From positions 1 to 5,241 of the forward strand of contig JAAZHB010000256.1 of assembly GCA_012510935.1 (NCBI GenBank): a DNA stretch of 5,241 bases. Direction: 5' to 3'. The DNA comes from Clostridiales bacterium (lineage in GTDB: Bacteria > Bacillota_A > Clostridia > Peptostreptococcales > Anaerovoracaceae). Positions 1-4,105 of the stretch are shown in pieces. The notes beneath the pieces were generated by a model. It was not told the DNA's origin, ran no database searches, and was given only the letters and a program-made list of their open reading frames with translations. Made by a program: the position numbers and the translations under genes. Every line of letters begins with the position of its first letter. Positions within the stretch are counted from its first letter, which is position 1.

Positions 1-87
1 ACTGGTGCTTGTGCTAAACATCAAAGACATATTGCAAACCAAATTAAAATTGCCAGATTTATGGCTTTAATACCATACGAGAAATAG
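1..87 (+). CDS. rpsR: 30S ribosomal protein S18, C-terminal end (5' truncated by window)
   Basis: Frame 1 is open from base 1 and reads 28 residues to a TAG stop at 85-87. It begins TGACAKHQRHIANQ and ends ARFMALIPYEK. This matches the conserved C-terminal block of bacterial ribosomal protein S18 (R-x-TG-x-C-x-KHQR ... IK-x-AR-x-MAL-x-PY), which binds 16S rRNA with S6 in the 30S platform. It is chromosomal host sequence, not part of the transposon, and it converges with int. The Cys before AKHQR occurs in S18 of many Firmicutes and mollicutes, whereas streptococcal S18 as I recall it differs. AGA and ATA codons fit a low-GC host. Only about the last third of the protein is visible. The gene family is confident; the species is not resolved. 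Confidence 0.9.
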   Translation, partial: TGACAKHQRHIANQIKIARFMALIPYEK

Positions 88-109
88 TAGATATTAGTCT
101 ACTTTTTTT
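86..109 (+). terminator. Probable rpsR intrinsic terminator
   Basis: AGTAGA (86-91) and TCTACT (98-103) form a 6-bp stem with a 6-base loop, followed at once by seven T residues (103-109). The stem begins inside the rpsR stop codon. The stem is short and mostly A-T, so it is a weak terminator as seen. The T-run is also the kind of target Tn916 integrase prefers, so part of it may come from the element end. Confidence 0.45.
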
Positions 110-161
110 ATGCATAAACAAAGTATAAATTTCTAATTATCTTTTTATATTTTCTTAAATG

Positions 162-192
162 CTCGTAAAGCCTTATTCTATGTGCTTTCGAG
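162..192. repeat. Imperfect inverted repeat near element end
   Basis: CTCG-t-AAAG (162-170) pairs with CTTTCGAG (185-192), giving 8 bp with one bulged T and a 14-base loop. On the plus strand it is followed by TATTTTTA, so it could end plus-strand read-through from rpsR. On the minus strand, downstream of int, no T-run follows. Function is unproven. Confidence 0.4.
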
Positions 193-255
193 TATTTTTA
201 CTGTAGGAAGATACTTCACGTTTCTTTGCATATTTCCTCATGTCTTAGCTGTCAG

Positions 256-278
256 AAGTGGTAAATAAGTAGTAAATT
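256..278 (+). repeat. DR2-type integrase arm-binding repeats
   Basis: AAGTGGTAAATA (256-267) and AAGTAGTAAATT (267-278) are tandem imperfect copies, 11 bp apart, just outside the int stop. They closely match the DR2 sequence I recall as bound by the three-stranded-sheet N-terminal domain of Tn916 Int (core AGTAGTAAATT). The 11-bp period would place both copies on the same DNA face. The second copy also forms AGTAGTA...TACTACT with the end of int. Confidence 0.75.
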
Positions 279-289
279 CATTTGTACTA

Positions 290-1507
290 CTAAGCAACAA
301 GACGCTCCTGTTGCTTCTCTTTATTCAAGCGTTTCATTTCTGCCATTGCAGAATCGAATGTTGCATGTGCGTAATAGTTCAGCGTCATGGCTATATTAGC
401 ATGTCCCATAATGTACTGTAATGCCTTTGGATTCATTCCTGCATTTGCATAGTTGGTACAGAATGTATGTCGCAAACTATGTGGAGTGATGTGTGGCAAT
501 TTATCCTCGTTATACTTATTGTATTTCTTAACAAGACCTTTCATCATGCCGTTGTAATCACTTGCCACTTTTGGATAGTTCTTTCTATTAAGAAAGAGGA
601 AATCACTATATCCATCAATCTCAACACGCTTATCATTCTTTCGATTCGCTAACACTCGCTTAAATGCTTGATAGGCTTCTTCAACCATAGGAACTTGACG
701 TTCGCCACTTTTGGTCTTTGGTGTTTCAATGTAGTACCCAATTTCAGTATCTCTCAATAGCTGATGGTCTATATTGACAAGACGATTCTCAAAATCTAAA
801 TCTGGAAGTGTCAAACCACCAAACTCTGAAATACGAAGACCTGTTTTTAAGAGTATCAGAATTTCATCATAATTTTTGCTGTAGGTTTTATCAGCTTTTG
901 CAAAGGCTAACAGTTTTTCTTCCTGTTCTTCTGTTAGTACGGTCTTAGGGACAGTATCATCATCAAGAACTGCTTTCAGTTGAAAGTCAAATGGATTCTT
1001 CCGAACACAATCATCTTGTATAGCAATATAGAATGAAGCCTTTAAAGAACGTTTGTAGTTATTGATGGTTTGATAAGCATAACCATTTTCACTCATTCTA
1101 ATAGCCCATTCTTTAGCGTCTGATGGCTTAATACTGTCAATACTTCTTACACCTAACTTGTCTTTCTTCAAAATATCCATAAGATATTTGCGTCCAGTTT
1201 CAGTGTTTTTTCTAACCTTTGGTCTTTGAGCGTTCTGTTTTGCGTAAAGCTGGCAGAGTGTCATTTTCTTTCCTACAACATCAATACCATCATGAATGTC
1301 TTTCTGTAACTCTGCGATTTTCTCTCTAAGTGAGATACAATCACGCTTTCCTGCTGGTACTCGGTCTGTAGCCACAAGTTTCCACGAGTAAACAAATTGC
1401 GGTTCTCCAAATGAATCTATATATTTGTATAAGTATCTTCCGTCTTTTCGTTGGCTCTCTCCAGTCTTTAAGATTCGACCTTTATTGTCACGTCTTTTTT
1501 CTGACAT
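290..1507 (-). CDS. int: Tn916-family tyrosine integrase (transposase)
   Basis: This 405-residue site-specific recombinase cuts and rejoins the element ends for excision and integration, acting on cytoplasmic DNA with Xis. The length equals Tn916 Int. The domains are an N-terminal DR2-binding arm domain (about 1-75), a SAM-like core-binding domain (about 80-180) and a catalytic domain (about 190-395). The full catalytic set is visible: Arg225 in TGLRISE, a beta-hairpin Lys at 264 or 266 in TPKTKSGER, His343 and Arg346 in HSLRH, His369 in MGHAN, and the nucleophile Tyr379 in NYYAH. The ATG at 1505-1507 follows AAAGGAAAGGAG. The stop is TAG. It lies 81 bases downstream of xis, probably co-transcribed with it. 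The gene looks intact and functional. Confidence 0.98.
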   Translation of the reverse strand: MSEKRRDNKGRILKTGESQRKDGRYLYKYIDSFGEPQFVYSWKLVATDRVPAGKRDCISLREKIAELQKDIHDGIDVVGKKMTLCQLYAKQNAQRPKVRKNTETGRKYLMDILKKDKLGVRSIDSIKPSDAKEWAIRMSENGYAYQTINNYKRSLKASFYIAIQDDCVRKNPFDFQLKAVLDDDTVPKTVLTEEQEEKLLAFAKADKTYSKNYDEILILLKTGLRISEFGGLTLPDLDFENRLVNIDHQLLRDTEIGYYIETPKTKSGERQVPMVEEAYQAFKRVLANRKNDKRVEIDGYSDFLFLNRKNYPKVASDYNGMMKGLVKKYNKYNEDKLPHITPHSLRHTFCTNYANAGMNPKALQYIMGHANIAMTLNYYAHATFDSAMAEMKRLNKEKQQERLVA

Positions 1508-1588
1508 GGCATTTGCTCCTTTCCTTTATGGAAAGAGCCTTGATACGACTTAATACTATTTTATCATATACAAGACCCTTTGGCGACG

Positions 1589-1792
1589 CTAGATTGCGTC
1601 CAATGTATCTATAATTTTTTCAAATTGTTTTCGTTTAATCTGAATACGATTGCCATTCATAATCAGCCAATTTGCATTTTTATTTTCCTCTGCCAAGCGT
1701 CGTAGCTTGTTTTCGCCAATACGAAAATATTTTGACGCTTCTTCAATGGTTAGGGTATAACGTTCCCAAATAGGAATGTCAGTCTGCTTCAT
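1589..1792 (-). CDS. xis: Excisionase Xis
   Basis: This 67-residue basic DNA-bending protein is the recombination directionality factor that steers Int toward excision and intermediate formation. Its length and sequence fit Tn916 Xis. It has a winged-helix, MerR-like fold. The helix-turn-helix is at about residues 14-34 ([20 protein letters not shown]) and the wing at about 42-54 ([13 protein letters not shown]). The ATG is preceded by a strong AAAGGAGG site about five bases away, so the start is secure. The stop is TAG. It is expressed from a weak promoter upstream of xis and by read-through from orf7-orf8 according to Tn916 studies. It is intact. Confidence 0.97.
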
Positions 1793-2027
1793 AAAATCCT
1801 CCTTTCCAAATCACTTATTTGGATTTCATAAAAGTTGTTTTACCAGCAATCGAACAGCTTTAGCAAAGCTCACGGGAGTTCCACCCCTGCATGGTTCTCA
1901 TGTAGCCATACTCATTGCCTGCGACGGTTTTATCACGCTCGGACTATTGACTGTATGGGAGTATCATTATCACGATAAGAATGTCGTTGCAGGCAATCCT
2001 GCTAAAGATTGCTTCTCGGATCACTAA
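1776..2027 (+). CDS. orf10: Doubtful small ORF at the orf10 position
   Basis: An 83-codon plus-strand ORF starts at an ATG inside the 5' end of xis, on the opposite strand, and runs to a TAA. Published Tn916 maps carry a small orf10 in this interval, and this ORF fits from memory. The product ([10 protein letters not shown]...KDCFSDH) has no domain I recognise, no signal peptide and several His and Cys residues without a clear motif. Ribosome-binding potential is poor (AGGA three bases before ATG). The DNA is crowded with inverted repeats better explained as RNA structure in the transcript leading to xis. It may be non-coding; I include it because annotations traditionally list it. Confidence 0.3.
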
Positions 2028-2113
2028 CATGAATCGCTCGCTATCTTTATAAGATAGGTCATGGCGGTTAGTTCCGTTGGCTCTTTTCTTATCGAAACGT
2101 ATTCGATTACTTT

Positions 2114-2133
2114 TATTCAGTTTTCAAAGAACA
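2114..2133 (-). promoter_or_regulatory. boxA-like rRNA leader motif
   Basis: The minus strand reads TGTTCTTTGAAAACTGAATA. This is very close to the sequence at 16S-23S spacers and rRNA leaders of low-GC Gram-positives, which contains the NusB/S10-binding boxA (core TGTTCTTTGA). Here it sits in the orf8-to-xis transcript. An antitermination role across this untranslated stretch is inference. Confidence 0.4.
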
Positions 2134-2205
2134 ATGGCTCGTTAGCCTATCAAAACACATTGAAAGCTCAATATGCTTTGGTGGAATAACAAACCTCCCT
2201 GTTCG

Positions 2206-2234
2206 GGAAGCGTGGAATGGTTTAGCACGCTTCC
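2206..2234 (-). repeat. Perfect 9-bp inverted repeat downstream of orf8
   Basis: GGAAGCGTG (2206-2214) and CACGCTTCC (2226-2234) form a GC-rich stem with an 11-base loop, 19 bases after the orf8 stop. No T-run follows on the minus strand, so it is not a standard intrinsic terminator. A register-shifted pairing, CGTGGAA (2211-2217) with TTCCACG (2231-2237), is mutually exclusive with it. It could stabilise the orf7-orf8 message 3' end or pause polymerase. Confidence 0.5.
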
Positions 2235-2252
2235 ACGAAAGGAGAGAGGATA

Positions 2253-2483
2253 TTACTTAATTTCAAATGACAAAATCTTTGTAATCAGTCTGGTTTCCAT
2301 TCTTCCACGTAAGACTTCATCAACGACCATACTTTGATTGCCATATTCATCTTTCATAAGTCGTAGGGAACGCTTCGTTATGTACCCTCTGTAATGATGT
2401 AGAATCTGGTTAATCGCTTCGGTATCGCCATCTGTTGCCTTTACAATGAGAGGAAAGGGAATCATAGGATATTGTGTTTTCAT
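2253..2483 (-). CDS. orf8: Helix-turn-helix regulatory protein Orf8 of Tn916
   Basis: This 76-residue protein matches Orf8 of Tn916, a small protein of the conjugative-transposon helix-turn-helix family. The N-terminal half (about 8-45, PFPLIVKATDGDTEAINQIL) resembles the start of a sigma-like region 2 helix bundle: a run of residues entering a counted number of cycles. There is no clear catalytic motif. The ATG overlaps the orf7 stop as ATGA (2480-2483), with GGAGG about ten bases upstream, which implies translational coupling to orf7. Tn916 work proposes that Orf7 and Orf8 together raise transcription toward xis, int and the transfer genes. The stop is TAA. The identity is secure; the biochemical role is not. 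Confidence 0.92.
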   Translation of the reverse strand: MKTQYPMIPFPLIVKATDGDTEAINQILHHYRGYITKRSLRLMKDEYGNQSMVVDEVLRGRMETRLITKILSFEIK

Positions 2484-2902
2484 TCTTCAAATTCCTCCAT
2501 AAACTTTTTAATTAAGGCTAGTCCACTGGTTCTATGCCGATAGACAGTAGAACGGTTCAATTTCAACAGGTCTGCAATTTCTGAATCGCTCATGTCCATA
2601 AAGTAAAACAGCAGTAGAATTTCACGTTTCTTGTCTGGCAACTCACGTAATGCTTCACTCAACAAATCATTTTCAACGCCTACTGATAACCCATTGAGTG
2701 TAAAAATCTGAAAGTCAGTTGAATAGTTATCTGTTGTCGCAAACTGGCTAACAAGATAATCGCCAACATCCGAAAAGGACACCTCACGCTTTGCAATCCT
2801 TGAAAGATAAAGCATATAATTCTTTCGCTCGTCTTCCATAGCACGTTTACAGATATAGTCAAACTGATTTTCTATTGTGGTCTGAAAAGAAGATGGTTTC
2901 AT
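2480..2902 (-). CDS. orf7: Sigma-70-region-4-like regulator Orf7 of Tn916
   Basis: This 140-residue transcription regulator is a sigma-like protein reported in Tn916 to activate its own promoter and the downstream xis-int and transfer genes. The C-terminal part (about 85-134) is a sigma-70 region 4 helix-turn-helix: LRELPDKKREILLLFYF, then SDSEIADLLKLNRSTVYRH. The N-terminal 80 residues lack a clear region 2. I start at ATG 2900-2902, which has AAAGGGGG eight bases upstream. An in-frame GTG nine bases earlier (2909-2911) would overlap that site, so it is less likely. The stop is TGA, overlapping the orf8 start. In a host that reads TGA as tryptophan, this stop would be read through. Confidence 0.93.
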   Translation of the reverse strand: MKPSSFQTTIENQFDYICKRAMEDERKNYMLYLSRIAKREVSFSDVGDYLVSQFATTDNYSTDFQIFTLNGLSVGVENDLLSEALRELPDKKREILLLFYFMDMSDSEIADLLKLNRSTVYRHRTSGLALIKKFMEEFEE

Positions 2903-2910
2903 GTTTCTCA

Positions 2911-2984
2911 CCCCCTTTCTGTCTAGGAAAGGAAGTGAGCCTTGCTCGTTTATCTCCTTTCACTCTTAGTCCCAATGTGAAAGG
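2911..2984 (-). promoter_or_regulatory. Alternating CCTTTC/GAAAGG leader covering the orf7 ribosome-binding site
   Basis: On the minus strand the orf7 leader carries, in order, CCTTTC (A, 2984-2979), GAAAGG (B, 2961-2956), CCTTTC (C, 2932-2927) and GAAAGG (D, 2919-2914). A:B extends to 8 bp with GTGAAAGG/CCTTTCAC. C:D is 6 bp with a 7-base loop and covers the Shine-Dalgarno GAAAGGGGG. B:C can form 7 bp enclosing a GAGC-AAG-GCTC hairpin. C:D hides the ribosome-binding site and B:C frees it. That this works as a switch is inference. Confidence 0.5.
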
Positions 2985-3035
2985 GGGATTTGTTGCATTA
3001 CTGATAAATAAACTTTGTAAAAAAGTTCTGAATAG

Positions 3036-3079
3036 CCAAAAAAGCATATAAACAGATTTATTTCTCTGTTTACATGCTT
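3036..3079 (-). terminator. Intrinsic terminator upstream of orf7 (minus strand)
   Basis: Arms 3042-3056 and 3065-3079 pair over 15 positions with a single G-U on the minus strand (an A-C mismatch on the plus strand) and an 8-base loop. The minus-strand RNA stem is followed by six U residues (complement of A 3038-3043). It would stop transcripts coming antisense through orf9 toward orf7 unless they are antiterminated, and it marks the orf7 promoter as lying nearer to orf7. Confidence 0.75.
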
Positions 3080-3130
3080 CTGTTATTCTATCTATATGAT
3101 TTATAAAACCACATTGGTGGACGTACTTAT

Positions 3131-3202
3131 CTATTGCAGATAGACGACTTTTTTTGACAAGAACCCAATGTAAGGAAATTTATTGTATATGATGTACTTC
3201 AT
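3131..3202 (-). CDS. Possible 23-residue leader peptide ahead of the orf7 terminator
   Basis: On the minus strand an ATG at 3200-3202 opens a 23-codon ORF (MKYIIYNKFPYIGFLSKKVV plus three residues) ending in TAG. A GGAGG lies eleven bases upstream, which is a long but usable spacing. It stops about 50 bases before the minus-strand terminator at 3036-3079. A leader peptide acting in attenuation is possible. The ORF is short enough to be chance and overlaps a large inverted repeat. Confidence 0.2.
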   Translation of the reverse strand: MKYIIYNKFPYIGFLSKKVVYLQ

Positions 3203-3249
3203 GGCGACGTTGACCTCCAACAAACCGCCATTTGGAAGTAATATACAAT
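3182..3249. repeat. Long interrupted inverted repeat in the orf7-orf9 spacer
   Basis: ATTGTATAT (3182-3190) pairs with ATATACAAT (3241-3249), TACTTC (3195-3200) with GAAGTA (3235-3240), and ATGGCG (3201-3206) with CGCCAT (3226-3231). This gives 21 bp in three blocks, with a 4-base bulge on one side and a 3-base bulge on the other. GTTG/CAAC (3209-3212/3218-3221) caps the loop. No T-run adjoins either side, so it is probably a leader RNA fold or a protein site, not a terminator. Confidence 0.7.
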
Positions 3250-3281
3250 ATTTTAACAGCGTAAATAGCACTACCATATAA
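3189..3281 (+). CDS. Possible 30-residue leader peptide upstream of orf9
   Basis: Tandem ATG codons (3189-3194) open a 30-codon plus-strand ORF (MMYFMATLTSNKPPFGSNIQ and ten more, ending NSTTI) with a TAA stop at 3279-3281. AAGGA lies 13 bases upstream, so initiation would be weak. The start lies in the stem of the long inverted repeat. The last codons run through the left arm of the terminator at 3267-3315. That is the geometry of a leader-peptide attenuator for orf9. No homologue is recognised and it may be chance. Confidence 0.25.
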   Translation: MMYFMATLTSNKPPFGSNIQYFNSVNSTTI

Positions 3282-3315
3282 CGGTTTTTTTTATTGGCGT
3301 TTAGTAGTGCTTTTT
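3267..3315 (+). terminator. Plus-strand terminator or attenuator upstream of orf9
   Basis: AGCACTAC (3267-3274) pairs with GTAGTGCT (3304-3311), with a nested AACG/CGTT (3280-3283/3298-3301), and TTTTT follows (3311-3315). No gene precedes it on the plus strand after orf7/orf8, so it would act on a leader transcript heading to orf9, 92 bases downstream. Confidence 0.55.
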
Positions 3316-3406
3316 ATTAAATATAAACCTATAAACCATATAACACGTTTTTCTATACCTGTTTTTAATTCAGTAGGAACAATAAAATGTATAGAGGTGG
3401 TCTACT

Positions 3407-3760
3407 ATGCGTAAAAAAGAAGATAAATATGATTTTAGAGCCTTTGGTTTAGCCATTAAAGAAGCTCGATTGAAACGAGGTTTAACTCGTGAACAAGTGG
3501 GAGCATTGATTGAAATTGACCCACGGTACTTAACTAATATTGAAAATAAAGGGCAACACCCCAGCATACAAGTTCTTTATGACCTTGTATCGTTACTTCA
3601 TGTTTCCGTTGATGAATTTTTCTTACCTGCTAATAACTTGGTAAAAAGCACCCGACGATTACAGATAGAGAAATACATGGATAGCTTTACAGACAAAGAA
3701 CTATCCTTAATGGAATCTTTAGCCAGCGGTATCAACGAAGCAAGAAACATCGAAGACTAA
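3407..3760 (+). CDS. orf9: XRE-family repressor Orf9 of Tn916
   Basis: This 117-residue cytoplasmic DNA-binding protein is the putative repressor of the orf7 promoter in the Tn916 regulatory model. It has an XRE/Cro-type helix-turn-helix at about residues 14-70. Helix 2 is [12 protein letters not shown] (26-37). The recognition helix is [12 protein letters not shown] (38-49), with the typical N-I-E-N-x-x-x-x-P-S signature. The C-terminal tail (about 80-117) is charged and may mediate dimerisation. The ATG follows AGAGGTGG by six bases. It is the only well-supported element gene here on the plus strand. Transcripts from tet(M) cross it in antisense, which is proposed to lower its expression when tetracycline is present. 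The stop is TAA. Confidence 0.94.
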   Translation: MRKKEDKYDFRAFGLAIKEARLKRGLTREQVGALIEIDPRYLTNIENKGQHPSIQVLYDLVSLLHVSVDEFFLPANNLVKSTRRLQIEKYMDSFTDKELSLMESLASGINEARNIED

Positions 3761-3785
3761 TTAAAAGAATCCATACATAACGGAA

Positions 3786-3830
3786 AGAGCCGATAAAATG
3801 AGATTGTATTAATCTCATTTTATCGGCTCT
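3786..3830. terminator. 20-bp perfect hairpin between convergent orf9 and orf6
   Basis: Arms 3786-3805 and 3811-3830 are perfectly complementary over 20 bp, with a 5-base loop (GTATT). It lies 25 bases after the orf9 stop and contains the last codons and stop (3820-3822) of orf6. Neither side has a long T-run (the minus side has only TTTCC). It would act as a bidirectional, possibly leaky terminator, matching reports that transcription passes tet(M)-orf6 toward orf7. Confidence 0.75.
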
Positions 3831-4008
3831 GCGTCTTTGCGTCTGGCTCTGTAATCACAGTTACTTTGAACTGCTTTATTTCAATTAAATTTTCTTGTCT
3901 GCATTTCGGACAATAGAGGGGGAATTTTTTTAATTCAGTATCTTCCCTTATCTTTAATCGTGTTTTATTTCCACATACAGGACACAATATCCACTTGTAG
4001 TTTATAAT
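3820..4008 (-). CDS. orf6: Cysteine-rich KTR-type protein Orf6 of Tn916
   Basis: A small protein of about 62 residues that fits the cysteine-rich KTR family (Tn916 Orf6). Two CxxC pairs, CPVC (9-12) and CPKC (33-36), probably bind zinc as a ribbon. NKTR at 14-17 is the family's KTR signature. The function is unknown. There is no ATG, GTG or TTG before the first Cys except a TTG (3985-3987) that would remove the conserved YKWI. An AAAGGAGG (4024-4017) sits eight bases ahead of an ATT (4006-4008), which I take as the start. ATA at 4012-4014 is another option, two bases from the site. The reading frame is closed by TAA 24 bases upstream of the ATT. It is probably co-transcribed with tet(M), 97 bases upstream. 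The last codons lie in the terminator stem. Confidence 0.8.
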   Translation of the reverse strand: MINYKWILCPVCGNKTRLKIREDTELKKFPLYCPKCRQENLIEIKQFKVTVITEPDAKTQSR

Positions 4009-4016
4009 AACTATCT

Positions 4017-4024
4017 CCTCCTTT
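4017..4024 (-). promoter_or_regulatory. Ribosome-binding site of orf6
   Basis: The minus strand reads AAAGGAGG, a near-perfect Shine-Dalgarno. Its distance selects the ATT at 4006-4008 (8 bases) over the ATA at 4012-4014 (2 bases) as the initiation codon of orf6. Confidence 0.65.
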
Positions 4025-4105
4025 ACACTTTAATTCAAATCTTTATTAAAAAATATTTCATCTTATTTAACAAGAAACCATATTTATATAACAACATAAA
4101 ATACA

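Larger units (their letters stand above)
104..289. other. Int-side end of the element (attachment-site region), no gene
   Basis: This AT-rich stretch between the host hairpin and the int stop has no supportable ORF. In Tn916 the segment outside int holds the terminal inverted repeat, the Xis-binding region and the DR2 arm sites for the integrase N-terminal domain. Two DR2-like repeats are visible at 256-278. The core end is probably at about 103-125, where a T-run gives way to TGCATAAACAAAG. I place it by inference only, since the other end and the empty target are not in the window. Confidence 0.6.
1793..2252 (-). other. Structured untranslated interval between orf8 and xis
   Basis: This 460-base gap on the int-xis strand has no convincing minus-strand gene. 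It contains many inverted repeats: TCCAAAT/ATTTGGA (1805-1811/1817-1823), AGCTTT/AAAGCT (1856-1861/1865-1870), ATTGCCTGC/GCAGGCAAT (1914-1922/1989-1997, extendable with G-U pairs toward 1928/1983), CTATCTT/AAGATAG (2041-2047/2051-2057), ATCGAA/TTCGAT (2091-2096/2102-2107) and GGAAGCGTG/CACGCTTCC (2206-2214/2226-2234). In Tn916 this DNA is transcribed from orf7-orf8 toward xis and int, so it acts as a long leader to xis. The doubtful plus-strand orf10 overlaps it. Confidence 0.6.

Noticed and set aside
467..652. Plus-strand ORF inside int
   Set aside because: It is antisense to conserved catalytic-domain codons of int with no initiation signal, so it is a shadow ORF.
1944..2030. Minus-strand 28-codon hydrophobic ORF ([10 protein letters not shown]...) between orf8 and xis
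   Set aside because: There is no convincing Shine-Dalgarno, and it lies in the strongly paired region opposite orf10. Chance or RNA structure is more likely.
3016..3021. Minus-strand TTTACA as the -35 of the orf7 promoter
   Set aside because: The nearest -10 candidates (TAATGC, ATGCAA) are weak or badly spaced. The promoter is probably in this area but cannot be fixed by eye.
2859..3047. Minus-strand 62-codon ORF in the orf7 leader
   Set aside because: It starts inside the intrinsic terminator stem, has no ribosome-binding site, and overlaps the orf7 5' end in another frame. Its predicted protein resembles no family I know.
3154..3182. TTGACA as the -35 of an orf9 leader promoter
   Set aside because: The -35 is perfect, but no good -10 lies 16-18 bases downstream (AATTTA at 17). 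A start there would also remove the leader ORF's ribosome-binding site.
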